Source of the DNA: Thermatribacter velox
GTDB lineage: Bacteria; Atribacterota; Atribacteria; Atribacterales; Thermatribacteraceae
NCBI RefSeq assembly: GCF_038396615.1
Contig: NZ_CP121689.1
Coordinates: forward strand, 1,686,001 to 1,750,000
Reading direction: 5' to 3'
Length of the DNA stretch: 64,000 bases
A program made the translations under genes and the position numbers. Below the pieces are notes generated by a model that saw nothing but the letters and a program-made list of their open reading frames with translations, was not told the DNA's origin and did no database searches. Positions 44,401 to 54,465 of this stretch are shown piece by piece (position 1 is the stretch's first letter; every line of letters begins with the position of its first letter).

Positions 44401-44662
44401 GGAGAAAGTCGAGAAGCTTTGAAAAATCATCACGCACATACTCTATCTGCCAACCTTCCCGGCGCCCAATCTCTTCCAGAACCTCTGGATAGAGACCCTG
44501 AACCTGGCCGCTCTCATCCCAGAAAACAAGAGGTGGGTCCTGGTATGCACCAACTCGCAAAGTCAGAGCCCAGGCCCCGGGCAGGAAAGCGTAAAGAAGA
44601 AATATAATCAAAGCAAAGAACAATAAAAATACTTTTTCGCTCTTCAAACGACTGAACTCCAT
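41432..44662 (-). pseudogene. SBP-PAS-PAS-GGDEF-HD-GYP-like sensor protein split by in-frame TGA
   Basis: One frame runs from ATG 44662 to 41432, broken only by TGA at 43997-43999. The 5' part is a signal peptide plus family 3 binding domain (LRVGAYQDPPLVFWDESGQ to RPTELRFAVPR). After the stop come KNQELLAALDRWLAEFKK, a membrane segment (~WYSMWAGGGALLVLLLFVWLL), a GAF-like region, two PAS domains (IGDAVIATDGEGRVIFMNPVAEELTG), GGDEF (RWGGDEF, I-site RKGD) and an HD-GYP-like domain. That last domain keeps FHDVGK but reads FREHWDGSGYP where HHExxDGxGYP is expected, so it may not be catalytic. A TTG at 43984 could restart the 3' part, without a good ribosome site. Confidence 0.85.
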
Positions 44663-45082
44663 CTTCTACCTATGCTACATCTTTGAAAGACTTAAGATGC
44701 TGAACAGAGGGAAACCCCTCCCTGAGTTGTCCTTACCAATTTTATACCTTATTTTCCTTTGAAAATAAATACTTTTTGAGGTCATGTGGTTAGGATATTC
44801 CTTGTGCAGGAGTCAAAAGGCTGCTTCTGGTCAATCGCTCACCATACGTTTTCTGCGCTCTTTTCTTAAACAGCTCAATTGCTCTCCAGTATGCTGGCTT
44901 TATCACTCACCCCTACCACCTTCAAGCATAAGCAATTTACCTTCATTCTACACTATTCCGGGCTCCTGAAAGATGAAAATTTGAGAATCCCATTACCTGC
45001 ACACCACAAAACCCAAAACAAAGATAGAAACCCTTCAGCCACAAGACCTGAAACTGTGCTACACTATTTAAGGGGGGAAGCG
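44663..45082. other. intergenic region between divergent genes
   Basis: 420 bases upstream of both the split sensor gene (minus) and the membrane protein gene (plus). TGC-TACACT near 45057-45065 is a possible extended -10 for the latter. I see no gene or strong hairpin. Confidence 0.4.
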
Positions 45083-45922
45083 ATGAAAAGGTCGTATTTT
45101 CTTTCATGGGTGCTTAAGTTGCTGCTGCTTACACTCGGCCTTATCTTTTCCCAGGCAGTAGCTTCTTTTGTATCGGGAATAGGCACCAGTGCAGAAAGCG
45201 CAACTTCTCTGCCTGCAGTCTTTCTGGTCAGCTTCGCCCAGACTATCGTACTCAGCTACCTGGTGGTCCGTTCCCGATACGGCGGGTGGAAACTGTACCT
45301 TGCGATGTTCACTGTGTTTTTTGGCATAACCACTGCCCTTTCTCAGGTAGAAACCCTGGTCTTTCTCCGCTACCTGGTTTCCGTAGTTCCCGCTGCAATG
45401 GTGCCCCGCTTCTTCCTCCAGGGTTTCCTGACTGCACTCATTTTCAGCTTTCTGCTCCTTGCAGTTTACGGCAGGTGGCACAGCAAAAAACCAGCTACAA
45501 CAGTGTATTCAGTTCCTACCCCTCAAAAGCGATTGTTGGTAACCCTACCGGTCCTTGCTCTTTTTTACGTGGGCATCTACCTATCTTTCGGCTTTTTCGT
45601 CTTCAGGCCCTTAGCCGCCCAGGCCTTCCAGGAATTCTACGCTGGCCTTGAGCTTCCGGCCTGGATTTTGCCTTTCCAGGTATTGCGCGGCCTTGCTTTT
45701 TCGGCACTGGCTCTGTTTATTACCAGAGTTGCCACAGGAAAGCGGTGGGAAAAAGCCCTGCTTTCGGCTCTGCTTTTTTCGGTGCTGATGGGATTTTTAC
45801 TGCTCCTTCCCAACCCTTACCTGCCCCCGTCAATTCGCAACGCTCACTTTGTGGAAGTCACTTCCTCCAACTTCCTTTTCGGGTGGCTTTCCGGCTGGTG
45901 GCTGGGAACTAAAGACTCTTAG
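45083..45922 (+). CDS. hypothetical integral membrane protein
   Basis: A 279-residue protein with about seven membrane segments and no family I can name. Features are KRSYFLSWVLKLLLLTLGL at the N-terminus, RFFLQGFLTALIFSFLLLAVYGRW mid-way and a final [15 protein letters not shown] at 45083 follows AAGGGGGGAAG. The 3' end overlaps the convergent threonine aldolase gene by 14 bases. Confidence 0.75.
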   Translation: MKRSYFLSWVLKLLLLTLGLIFSQAVASFVSGIGTSAESATSLPAVFLVSFAQTIVLSYLVVRSRYGGWKLYLAMFTVFFGITTALSQVETLVFLRYLVSVVPAAMVPRFFLQGFLTALIFSFLLLAVYGRWHSKKPATTVYSVPTPQKRLLVTLPVLALFYVGIYLSFGFFVFRPLAAQAFQEFYAGLELPAWILPFQVLRGLAFSALALFITRVATGKRWEKALLSALLFSVLMGFLLLLPNPYLPPSIRNAHFVEVTSSNFLFGWLSGWWLGTKDS

Positions 45923-46982
45923 TCCCGTCACCCCCCTGTGCTTTCTCCATAAACTCGGCTATTGAAGAAGCAGTGTGTTCTATGGCAGGGTAAGAAATCC
46001 AGTAATGAGTGACCAGGCGGTATTCTCCCTTCATAGGCGGGTTAATTTTAATACCTCGCTGAAGCAAAAACTGCAGGAAATCAGCATCCGAAAAGCTTTC
46101 CCGCCTAACCCGGAAGAAAACCATGTTGATGTCCAGGCGGTCAAAGAAAACTTCTATCCCCTCTACCCTGGAAAGCTGGCGAGCAAGCGTTTGAGCTTTC
46201 CTGTGGTCTTCCTCTAACTTTTGGGGCATAACTTTTAAAGCAACCAGGCCTGCTGCAGCTAAGTAACCGACCTGGCGCATGCCTCCACCCATGAGCTTCC
46301 GCATTTTGCGGGCTTTTTTGATAAACTCTTTGCTTCCGGCAAGCAAAGAGCCCACGGGAGCACACAACCCTTTGGAAAGACAGAACATTACCGAATCGGC
46401 ATATTGGGCAATCTCTGGAGCACCTACCCGGAGGTGGCAGGCAGCGTTGAAAATCCGGGCACCGTCCAGGTGAACCGGTACTCCTTTTGAGCGGGCAAAC
46501 TGGTACACTTCTTCCAGGTTTTCAAGGGGCACCACCGAACCTGAAGAATGGGCATTTTCCATGCAAATCAGGCCGGTCCGGGGGTGGTGGATGTCTTCTT
46601 CCCGGTAAAGCCTTTCCAGGTCCTCTATCGCAACTCTTCCCCGATCATCACGAAGGGTGCGAAGCTGCACTCCGGAAATCACTGCCATAGCTCCCACTTC
46701 GTGCTCCACGATGTGGTTGCTTTCTGGAACGATGACCTCGTCCCCGCGCCGGGTGTGGGTCAAAATGGCCAGCTGGTTCCCAAAGGTGCCCGAGGGGACA
46801 AATAGAGAGGCTTCTTTACCTACCATCTCCGCTCCCAGTGCTTCAAGCTCTTTAACCGTGGGGTCATCTTCATACACATCGTCTCCCACCCGAGCAGAAA
46901 CCATGGCTTCCAGCATTTCAGGTGTGGGATGCGTTACCGTGTCACTGCGCAGGTCAATCCACTCTTTGTGGTAAGTGTCCAA
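45909..46982 (-). CDS. ltaE: low-specificity threonine aldolase
   Basis: A 357-residue PLP enzyme of the beta-eliminating lyase/threonine aldolase family: [54 protein letters not shown] and the PLP Lys in [15 protein letters not shown]. It splits L-threonine or allo-threonine into glycine and acetaldehyde. The TTG at 46982 is preferred, with GGAGG eight bases upstream; the frame is open 10 codons further. It follows the URO-D gene by 88 bases on the same strand and may be in the same transcript. Confidence 0.88.
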   Translation of the reverse strand: MDTYHKEWIDLRSDTVTHPTPEMLEAMVSARVGDDVYEDDPTVKELEALGAEMVGKEASLFVPSGTFGNQLAILTHTRRGDEVIVPESNHIVEHEVGAMAVISGVQLRTLRDDRGRVAIEDLERLYREEDIHHPRTGLICMENAHSSGSVVPLENLEEVYQFARSKGVPVHLDGARIFNAACHLRVGAPEIAQYADSVMFCLSKGLCAPVGSLLAGSKEFIKKARKMRKLMGGGMRQVGYLAAAGLVALKVMPQKLEEDHRKAQTLARQLSRVEGIEVFFDRLDINMVFFRVRRESFSDADFLQFLLQRGIKINPPMKGEYRLVTHYWISYPAIEHTASSIAEFMEKAQGGDGTKSL

Positions 46983-47069
46983 AGAATTACGCCTCCAGAC
47001 GTTTTTTCTCAATTATACACCAGAACTCTCATTGAAAAGTCAGTCCGGGAAGCAGTGAACCAGTTTCGC

Positions 47070-48167
47070 TCAAGCACCTCCCCGGAGCTTTTCATACACT
47101 CCAAAACTGTGCACGCAACGGACCATGTGCAGGAAGTTTTCAGGAGGTATACCTTCGAATATGCTGGTTGAGGAAGAAAGTACGTACCCACCACCGGGCG
47201 CCAGTCTGGTCAGGTGTTCTTTGACGTCTTCCTCAATCTCCTCTTTGCTCCCGTAGGCAAGAAGAGGTGTGTGAATGTTACCTATCAAAGCTACTTTTCC
47301 ATACCACTTCTTTTTCAGTTCATAAATGTCGTTTGATTCTGGCTCACAGGGATGGATAGCCCCCACTCCCAGCTCATACAGAATGGGAAGGACTTGATCC
47401 ATTTTTCCATCAGTGTGCATCACGATTTTCTTGCCCTGCTTTCGAGCGGGCTCGGTCAGAGTCCTAAAGCGTTCACAGAACAGTTTCCTGAACAATTCGG
47501 GCCTAACCGCCAGGCCTGAATTATACGCAATGTCGTCGTTGACCATCATAAAAAGGAGTCTATCACCGTAATGCTTGAATACCGCTTCAACAACCTTGAC
47601 CTGATGTTCGAGGAGAATATCCATGAGCTTCTCAATGAGCGCCAGGTTATCATAAATCTGGTAAAGAAAATATTCATAGCCCATGGCAAGTTGCGCAGAA
47701 TCAAAAAAGGAGGTAAAGTTGGGGAATATACCCACTCCGTATTTCTTGCCCGCTTCAAGGTAGCGCTCAAGAAGGGCCAGTTGCTCTTCAAGGGGAGGAG
47801 GAGGCTCCAAAGTTTCGAGGTCCTCCCAGGTCTTAATTCGACCCCCAACATAGTGTTCGGTCCCATCGGAAGCTTTTTCAAAAATATTGCCAGGACGCCA
47901 GGAAAAGTTACAGGGGACAGCATCCATACCAATTCGAAAGGCAAATTCAATCTCATCTTCTGGAGCAATACTTTTCTGCCCTTCCTTGGCGTCAATGACT
48001 TCGTAGTCGAGTTTTCTCCCCAACACACACTCGTAAACTGTTTTGCTGGTTATCCAAAACTCAAGATGAGGTACTCTATCTGGTTCCTTAAAGTCTAAGG
48101 CAGCAAGAAGCCTCTGAGGAGAGGGAGCCTCAAGAGAAGTTTTTGGATAGGAAAGTTCCTGAGTCAT
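47070..48167 (-). CDS. URO-D/MtaA-fold protein, copy 1
   Basis: A 365-residue member of the uroporphyrinogen decarboxylase/corrinoid methyltransferase superfamily (PQRLLAALDFKEPDRVPHLEFWI, ALIGNIHTP, GGGYVLSSS..F.GIPPENFLHM). At the zinc-binding position of MtaA-type enzymes (HxC) it reads MHTDG, and no Cys is present in the C-terminal loop. True UroD arginines are not evident. Reaction unknown; methyl transfer or a decarboxylation are family possibilities. The start overlaps the GHL6-like stop by four bases. Confidence 0.75.
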   Translation of the reverse strand: MTQELSYPKTSLEAPSPQRLLAALDFKEPDRVPHLEFWITSKTVYECVLGRKLDYEVIDAKEGQKSIAPEDEIEFAFRIGMDAVPCNFSWRPGNIFEKASDGTEHYVGGRIKTWEDLETLEPPPPLEEQLALLERYLEAGKKYGVGIFPNFTSFFDSAQLAMGYEYFLYQIYDNLALIEKLMDILLEHQVKVVEAVFKHYGDRLLFMMVNDDIAYNSGLAVRPELFRKLFCERFRTLTEPARKQGKKIVMHTDGKMDQVLPILYELGVGAIHPCEPESNDIYELKKKWYGKVALIGNIHTPLLAYGSKEEIEEDVKEHLTRLAPGGGYVLSSSTSIFEGIPPENFLHMVRCVHSFGVYEKLRGGA

Positions 48168-50179
48168 CGCTCTACTACCACCATCTGATGTCCTTTAAAC
48201 TCAGGCACTGTAAAAACAACGTAGTTTCCTTCCCATTGAAAGCCAAGCTCTTCACCACCTGGAGCAAGGTATATGCTCTTGGGTTTTTCCACTGCCCGGT
48301 ATTTCAGAACCACATTTTGAAGTGGCACAACGTCTTCAATAATGTCTATTTTCCCCCGTCGCTCGGGAACATAGAAAAGCAAATGAATGACATCTCGCCC
48401 CTCTTTTTCCTGTTCAAGAAGCGTCACCTCACAGGAAGAAGGAGCATTTTCAACTATCAACTGTGGATCAGGAAGCAAAGCCCTCAACGAATGCTTGATA
48501 ATTAACTTATAGGGTAAATAAGCGTACTTCCGATAAAGCGTAAACAGGGGATGAGAGATATAAATAACTCTACCTTTTCTTACCCAGAAAGGATCCGAGG
48601 ACTTGCAATCTGGGGGAGTTTGCCGGTGCGAGCAAAACTTTTCCCAACTACGGTTAAAATAAGGGTGAACCAGGTAGGCAAGTACTTCTCCCTCTCGAGC
48701 CACAACCCGACTTCCTTTACCATAGAGTGCATAATCGTATTCTGGGTCCAACCCTTCCACCTTTTCAATATCCGGGCGGAAATAATCAACATCAAATTCC
48801 AACTCCCCGAGATATTCCAGTCCCAAACCAGGGATGGCAAAGTTCCCAGATTCAGGGCTGAGACCTGAGCGATGGGTAAGAAGCAGGGCACCACCTCTTT
48901 CAAGAAAGTGAGAAAGCTTCTCCTCTAAAGAAGCACTGAAAGGCACTCCATCCGGAGCAATGATTACTCGATAGCGATTGAAATCGGATTCTTCATCAAT
49001 AAGATGAAACTGTTCATGCAGTTCCATAAGCATCCTGGTAGCTCCTTCATCAGCTTCCAGACCGAAGAACTGAGAAAAGCCCAGAGCCGTTCCCTCAGTA
49101 ACTGAATTAACCAAAACACCTATTTCCGCCTTAAGCCTTGCACCCTCGCAGAAAGGTTCTTTCTTTTCAATTTCCCGATATACTTTGCTAATTTTTTCAT
49201 AAGTTATCCTGTCCAATTTCCCCCGAGGATGCAGCTGATCTCCAACTGAGCACTTAGCACCAAGAGCAATCATGCGATTGCACTCATACTCAAGAGCTGC
49301 CTGGTTCTTGAGTCCACCAAAATCTCCCCACATGAGATGAAAACGCCCGTTCATGCCCACTATCTCTTTGTCAAAAGGAGCAAAGTAACGAGCATACATT
49401 GGAAAATGCAAATATCCCCATATGCCCGAAGGCAGAGACTCAATTTCAAGATGCGTCATATAGCTGAGCTCTTCTTTTATCCCTTTTTCCACTCGCCGAT
49501 CCAGACGCACCCGGCAGTTAAAAACCACCAGGGCTTCGGGAAGTTTACTCTTTACAAGCTGTGAGAGGCGCTGCATGGCTTTCCTTTCTACGAGCAGGTT
49601 GTGTTGCAAGCGGTCTTCTTTCACATCGACTCGTAAGCCCTTATCACGCATGCTCTTTTGGCAGTGGGGACAGAAACAGCCGTCAGGATGCTGGATAATG
49701 ATGTCAAACCACAAACCATCAATTTCCTTTCCATAGAGCTCCATGAGCTCTTTAACGTGCTCTTCCAGATAGTCCATATAAGGAGAGTTCAAGCATAAAA
49801 ACTGCCAGCCTTTGCTCTCAAGTGGTGCTCGGCCTATGAGCTTACCCTGGGCATCAATCTGTCTCCAGTCAGGATGCTCAGAAGCAGAGAGTTCATCCCA
49901 GACTACTGAGGTGTAGATGGGACAGCGAATACCTTTTCGGTGCAGGGCTTCGATCATCTCTCCCAGAAGGTCTCGCTTGAGGGAAGGGTGCATTTTGCCT
50001 ACCTTGGTTGGATAATAGCAGTATCCATGATGGCAGCGAGCAAATATGTTGATGGAGTTTACTCGGGCCTCAAGAAGGGTCTGGGCAAACTCTTCGGGTT
50101 CAAAATCCTGAGCAACATCAGGGATAAAGGGAGAAGTGTGGAAATCCAGGTGTACCTGGCGGAATGGTAAAGGACTCAT
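48164..50179 (-). CDS. GHL6-type glycosyl hydrolase-like protein with beta-galactosidase trimerisation-like domain
   Basis: A 671-residue protein. The N-terminal barrel (~1-330) resembles hypothetical glycosyl hydrolase 6: HLDFHTSPFIPDVAQDFEPEEFA, NIFARCHHGYCYYPTKVG, GLWFDIIIQHPDGCFCPHCQ. A flavodoxin-like module (~345-500; IGVLVNSV, VIIAPDGVPFSASLEEKL, ERGGALLLTHRSG) and a beta domain follow. No signal peptide, so it acts in the cytoplasm. Substrate unknown; probably an unusual glycoside delivered by the adjacent ABC importer. Confidence 0.78.
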   Translation of the reverse strand: MSPLPFRQVHLDFHTSPFIPDVAQDFEPEEFAQTLLEARVNSINIFARCHHGYCYYPTKVGKMHPSLKRDLLGEMIEALHRKGIRCPIYTSVVWDELSASEHPDWRQIDAQGKLIGRAPLESKGWQFLCLNSPYMDYLEEHVKELMELYGKEIDGLWFDIIIQHPDGCFCPHCQKSMRDKGLRVDVKEDRLQHNLLVERKAMQRLSQLVKSKLPEALVVFNCRVRLDRRVEKGIKEELSYMTHLEIESLPSGIWGYLHFPMYARYFAPFDKEIVGMNGRFHLMWGDFGGLKNQAALEYECNRMIALGAKCSVGDQLHPRGKLDRITYEKISKVYREIEKKEPFCEGARLKAEIGVLVNSVTEGTALGFSQFFGLEADEGATRMLMELHEQFHLIDEESDFNRYRVIIAPDGVPFSASLEEKLSHFLERGGALLLTHRSGLSPESGNFAIPGLGLEYLGELEFDVDYFRPDIEKVEGLDPEYDYALYGKGSRVVAREGEVLAYLVHPYFNRSWEKFCSHRQTPPDCKSSDPFWVRKGRVIYISHPLFTLYRKYAYLPYKLIIKHSLRALLPDPQLIVENAPSSCEVTLLEQEKEGRDVIHLLFYVPERRGKIDIIEDVVPLQNVVLKYRAVEKPKSIYLAPGGEELGFQWEGNYVVFTVPEFKGHQMVVVER

Positions 50180-50191
50180 AATTTTTCCTCC

Positions 50192-51232
50192 TCAGAACTT
50201 TATTTTTCGAGCTTCATCATACATGGCAACCACGTTTTTTACAGGGACATCTGGCATTAGCTCCTGGCTACTTGCCAGAATATAAGCTCCACCAGATGAA
50301 GCCAGCGCAGAAATAGCTTTTCTCACTTCCTGGCGAACTTCTTCTTCACTTCCAAAAGGAAGCAGTTCCTGAGTATCAATACCCCCATGAAAGGCCACTA
50401 AATCCTTAAACCTGGAAAGGCTTTCAAAATCCATGCCCTTTGCCCTGGTTTGCAAAGGATTGATGATGTCAACGCCAGCTTCGCTTAACTCAGGAATTAG
50501 CTCTGCTATAGCACCGCAGGAATGAAACATCACCCACAAGCCATAGCTTTTCGCCTGCTCACACAAAAGCTTGATACGGGGTTTAAAATACTTTCTCCAC
50601 AACTCTACACTGATGAGAAGTCCCCTTTGGGAGCCGTAGTCATCACCCAGAAAATAGATATCGAGGTATCCCCGGGTAGCCTCAAAAACCTTTTCATTAA
50701 CTCGAAGAGTAAATTCGGTAATGCGGTCAAGAAGGCGATTGACCAGTGCTTCATTTTCCAGAAGGTCAACGAAAAACCGTTCCACACCTCGAAGCGCCTG
50801 AGAAAGCTGGAAAGAGGCCCACCAGGTACCCCACGCAGGAGCAGTCCGCAATGCAAAATCCTTATATTTTTCACATTGCTCTCTAAGATGGGTTACGTCA
50901 AACCACTCCGGATCAGGAAAGGGATAAGCATCGATATCCTCAGGGGTACAGGCTCCTTCAAGAGGCGCTTCCCCGTAACCCAAAAAACCCTCCTTCTCCC
51001 AGACCCCGAATACATTTTTCTGCATACCATTCTTCTTTTCAAGAGAAGGACCGATATATCGAGGTTCAACGGTGCGAAAATCCACACCAAAATATCGCAA
51101 AAGCCCCTCTTCATCCAAGGAAAGTTCTCTACAGAGCCGCTCCTGTATCCCGGGGATTGCCCAGAAATCAAGAGGCACCCGGTCTACCTTTTCTCTCTTC
51201 AGTGCCCTAAGCACTCTTTCTCTGGCCTTCAT
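50192..51232 (-). CDS. URO-D/MtaA-fold protein, copy 2
   Basis: A 346-residue superfamily member beginning MKARERVLRALKREKVDRVPLDFW. ATG at 51232 follows AAGGAGG. It keeps an MtaA-like HSCG motif (VMFHSCGAIAELIPEL), LVAFHGGIDTQELLPFG, and ends YILASSQELMPDVPVKNVVAM. Of the three copies it is closest to the zinc-dependent MtaA/CmuA methyltransferases, which move methyl groups to or from corrinoid or thiol carriers. No corrinoid protein is encoded nearby. Confidence 0.78.
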   Translation of the reverse strand: MKARERVLRALKREKVDRVPLDFWAIPGIQERLCRELSLDEEGLLRYFGVDFRTVEPRYIGPSLEKKNGMQKNVFGVWEKEGFLGYGEAPLEGACTPEDIDAYPFPDPEWFDVTHLREQCEKYKDFALRTAPAWGTWWASFQLSQALRGVERFFVDLLENEALVNRLLDRITEFTLRVNEKVFEATRGYLDIYFLGDDYGSQRGLLISVELWRKYFKPRIKLLCEQAKSYGLWVMFHSCGAIAELIPELSEAGVDIINPLQTRAKGMDFESLSRFKDLVAFHGGIDTQELLPFGSEEEVRQEVRKAISALASSGGAYILASSQELMPDVPVKNVVAMYDEARKIKF

Positions 51233-51245
51233 CACATCCCCCTCC

Positions 51246-52091
51246 TTATCTGAAAGAGCCAAGGAGCATTCCCTTGGTGATTTGTTTTTGGAAAATCAGG
51301 AAAAATATAATGGTGGGTAAAGCTGCGATGGCCATGGTGGCAAACATAAAGCTCCACTGCACTTCATACTGGCCTCGGAAAGAAAGCACCCCCACGGTTA
51401 TGGTTTTCATTTTTTCGCGGTTCATAATCAAAAAGGCAAAAAGGAGTTCGCTCCATATGCCCACAAAATTCACAATTGAGACACTGCTCAGCGCACCCTT
51501 GGAAACAGGAACCACGACTCTGAAAAAAGTACCCAACTCAGAAAGGCCATCGATTCGGGCTGCATCTTCCAGCTCCCTGGGAAAAGATCCGAAATAGGAA
51601 TAAAGCATCAAAATGGTAAAGGGAAGCCAGAAAGCGGTGTAAACAAAAATCAGCCCCAAGTAGTTATTACGCAATCCGAATCTCCCCAGAAAGTGAAAAA
51701 CGGGAATCAGGGTGGCATGAGCGGGCACAGCCAGAGCGAATATCAAGAACTTCTGAAAAAAGCTTTTGCCTGGAAAAAGAAATCGTGACAAGCCATAGCC
51801 AGCCATCGCTCCCAAGAAAGTCAGGAAAAACAGAGTTCCTCCGGTTACAATCACGCTGTTTAAGAAATATCTACTTATGGGAACTCCCAAATTTCCTCCC
51901 CGCCAGGCCAGGACGAAGTTCCTGAAAGAAGGCCTTTGGGGAGGTAAAAGAATGTTGTTCATAATCTCTTCGTCCGTTTTCATCGCCGTCAGGTAAAGAA
52001 AAACAATCGGGAAAAGCTCCGCAATTGCCCAGAATATCAAAAAAAGCAGAATGATAAAGTATCCAATTCGCGTTAGGCGCCTGCTAATCAT
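51246..52091 (-). CDS. carbohydrate ABC permease, MalG-like
   Basis: A 281-residue permease with six membrane segments and the EAA loop ELEDAARIDGLSELGTFFRVVVP. The opening FPIVFLYLTAMKTDEEIMNN is typical of MalG/LacG types. ATG at 52091 follows GGAGGAG. Pairs with the MalF-like gene upstream. No dedicated ATPase gene is in the cluster, as is common when a shared MsmK-type ATPase serves many importers. Confidence 0.9.
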   Translation of the reverse strand: MISRRLTRIGYFIILLFLIFWAIAELFPIVFLYLTAMKTDEEIMNNILLPPQRPSFRNFVLAWRGGNLGVPISRYFLNSVIVTGGTLFFLTFLGAMAGYGLSRFLFPGKSFFQKFLIFALAVPAHATLIPVFHFLGRFGLRNNYLGLIFVYTAFWLPFTILMLYSYFGSFPRELEDAARIDGLSELGTFFRVVVPVSKGALSSVSIVNFVGIWSELLFAFLIMNREKMKTITVGVLSFRGQYEVQWSFMFATMAIAALPTIIFFLIFQKQITKGMLLGSFR

Positions 52092-52109
52092 TTTCTTCTC
52101 CTCCACGAT

Positions 52110-52991
52110 TTATTCCTCAACTGCCTCTTCAAGACGAGTCAATCGGATATAAAGCAGGGACAACGGGAAAATTATCAAGAACATGGCAACCGCAATTGCC
52201 GCTCCATAACCAAAACGGGTATATCGGAAAGCAGCCTTATAAAGGTAAACCCCCAAAACTATGGAAGAATCTCCAGGGCCTCCCTGAGTCATTGCCCAAA
52301 CAATGTCAAATACCTTAAAAGAAAAAATGATCTGCAAAACGGTAATCATTAAAAAGACTGGTTTTATAAGCGGGAAAATGATATACCAGATTCTTTGCCA
52401 TTCGCTTACACCATCGATGGTAGCAGCATCATGAACCTCAAGGGGCACATTTTCCATGGCCGCAAGCAGAATAATCATGGGAAAGCCCGCATACTGCCAT
52501 ATAGAAACCCCTATAATACTCAAAAGAGAAGTCTTAGGGTCACCCAACCAAAAAGGTGGCGAAGCAACGCCCAGTTTTTTAAGGATAAAATTTACAGGGC
52601 CCAAGGTGGGATCAAGTAACCTTCCCCACAAAAGCCCCACCACAGTCATAGAAACCATAACTGGCAAGAAGTAAACCACTTTGTAAAACCACCAGCCCCG
52701 TACTCTGCGCTCTATGGCTACCGCCAGAAAAAAACCCAAGATAACCGTACCCGCAGTGGCCAAAACAGTAAAAATAAGGTTGTTTTTGAGAGCCAGCCAG
52801 AAAACGCGGTCTTTGAGCAAATACCGAAAGTTCTCAAAGCCTACAAAAGTCTTGGCGCTAATGCCCGTCCAATCGTAAAAACTCAATATCAAACTTTCTA
52901 TAAGGGGATAGAGAATAAAAACCACCATGAAGAAAAAGGCGGGCAACACAAAAGCGTAACCTATCCATTTCCTGCGACTTCCAAGTTTCAT
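52110..52991 (-). CDS. carbohydrate ABC permease, MalF-like
   Basis: A 293-residue permease: YAFVLPAFFFMVVFILYPLIESLILSFYDW, EAA loop EVHDAATIDGVSEWQRIWYIIFPLIKP and FDIVWAMTQGGPGDSS. ATG at 52991 with GGGGGA seven bases upstream. A strong hairpin separates it from the binding-protein gene. Confidence 0.9.
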   Translation of the reverse strand: MKLGSRRKWIGYAFVLPAFFFMVVFILYPLIESLILSFYDWTGISAKTFVGFENFRYLLKDRVFWLALKNNLIFTVLATAGTVILGFFLAVAIERRVRGWWFYKVVYFLPVMVSMTVVGLLWGRLLDPTLGPVNFILKKLGVASPPFWLGDPKTSLLSIIGVSIWQYAGFPMIILLAAMENVPLEVHDAATIDGVSEWQRIWYIIFPLIKPVFLMITVLQIIFSFKVFDIVWAMTQGGPGDSSIVLGVYLYKAAFRYTRFGYGAAIAVAMFLIIFPLSLLYIRLTRLEEAVEE

Positions 52992-53021
52992 AAAGGTATC
53001 CCCCAATTTGGTAAATTTAGC

Positions 53022-53049
53022 CCTCCGCTCCCTTTTCAGGGAGCGGAGG
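53022..53049 (-). promoter_or_regulatory. stem-loop between binding-protein and permease genes
   Basis: An 11-bp perfect stem (CCTCCGCTCCC and complement, 6-base loop) just after the binding-protein stop. On the minus strand it is not followed by a T-run. Likely protects the binding-protein mRNA or lowers read-through. Confidence 0.75.
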
Positions 53050-53065
53050 CAAGTCGCATTCGCGT

Positions 53066-54382
53066 TTACTTCTTTTTAGAACGGTACCGCTCAGCAATGG
53101 CTTCCAGTTCCTGTCCTACCGACTCGGGAGTCCGCATACCGGAGAGCATTTCCTGGAAAAGGATAAAACTTCTTTCAGCAAGTTCTGCAGGCACTGGATC
53201 ATCCCATCCAGTGGAGGAACCAATTTCTTGAAGCTTTAACCACATTTCATAAATCAAGGGGTCAGCGATTTCCTGGATGAGATCAGTGTTAATGTCCAGG
53301 CGGCTTGGGAATTCAGTGGTTACCCGAAAACCAAGTTCCTGGCCCTCCTTACTCATAAGAAAGCTCAAAAACTTTTTGCAGGCATCAAGATTTTTGGTTC
53401 CTTTGAGAATCATCATACCGTTGCCTGCATAAAGCAGGAATTTGGGGTCAATATCTTGTTTTATCTTGGGATACAGCATCCAGCCAAAATCAAGGTCAGG
53501 CGCTTCATTGCGAAGTATACCCACTCCCCAGGAACCATCCTGATACATAGCCGCCTTACCCTGGACAAAGAGCATTCTACCTTCCGGATAACTCCTGCTC
53601 AAGAAACCTTCGGCAAATACACCCTTTTCTTTCCACTCAAGGAGCATCCGGTCAACCTGCAACCAGGCTTCATCGGTGTACCTAACCTTGGGCTCCCAAC
53701 CAGGACGCCAGTTGTTATAGAAGTCGTTCAAAAGCTCCTGAGGTACCATTCTCTGGAGCAATACATCGTGAGTATGACCGATGATCCACCCCTCTTTGCC
53801 GCCGAAAGATACCGGCTCGTATCCCCCACTTCTTATCTTGCCAATTACGTCATACCATTCCTGGTTAGATGCATAAGCAACATAAGATGTCTGAGGTGGC
53901 ACCACTCCCACTTCTTCGAAAATCTTTTTGTTGTAGTAAACCTGAGGATACCAGACCACGGTTACATTTACCGCATATTTGTGACCATCGGGACTGGTGT
54001 ACTTTTCCAGAGTAGACTGAGGCAGTACTTCGTTCCACCCTTCAGATTCATACAAATCATCCAACGGCTCCAGTAAACCAGCTGCAACCAGGTCCTGATA
54101 CTGTCTGCCATCCACCCAGTACCAGGCCATATCCGGGCGATCCGGGGAAGCAGCAATAACCGGGAAGTTGGGCTTGTATACTTCTTCCGCTCCACCAGCT
54201 ACATCGATAACCACTTCAATGTCCGGATTCTTCTCCATGAAAGCCTTAGCCTGCGCCTGAAGCCTTTCCGCTGTGGGACCAGGTATACAAGTAACCCTGA
54301 TACTGGTTTTCGCTAGAACAGAAAAGCTCAAGAGCAATACCAGCACAACACTCAAAAACACCAGAAAACTCGCTTTTTTCAT
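53066..54382 (-). CDS. carbohydrate ABC transporter binding protein (family 1)
   Basis: A 438-residue extracellular binding protein. ATG at 54382 gives a signal peptide (SFLVFLSVVLVLLLSFSVLA). Family 1 features are IRVTCIPGPTAERLQAQAKAFMEKNPDIEV, GKAAMYQDGSWGVGIL and CKKFLSFLMSKEGQELG. The ligand is probably an oligosaccharide or glycoside. It is followed by a stem-loop and the two permeases. Confidence 0.9.
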   Translation of the reverse strand: MKKASFLVFLSVVLVLLLSFSVLAKTSIRVTCIPGPTAERLQAQAKAFMEKNPDIEVVIDVAGGAEEVYKPNFPVIAASPDRPDMAWYWVDGRQYQDLVAAGLLEPLDDLYESEGWNEVLPQSTLEKYTSPDGHKYAVNVTVVWYPQVYYNKKIFEEVGVVPPQTSYVAYASNQEWYDVIGKIRSGGYEPVSFGGKEGWIIGHTHDVLLQRMVPQELLNDFYNNWRPGWEPKVRYTDEAWLQVDRMLLEWKEKGVFAEGFLSRSYPEGRMLFVQGKAAMYQDGSWGVGILRNEAPDLDFGWMLYPKIKQDIDPKFLLYAGNGMMILKGTKNLDACKKFLSFLMSKEGQELGFRVTTEFPSRLDINTDLIQEIADPLIYEMWLKLQEIGSSTGWDDPVPAELAERSFILFQEMLSGMRTPESVGQELEAIAERYRSKKK

Positions 54383-54465
54383 TACCAATCCCTCCCTCAT
54401 TTTGGGAATTTAATTTTTAACGCTAAACACCAGGTTCCAAATTTTGCAACTTCTGGACAAGCTTC

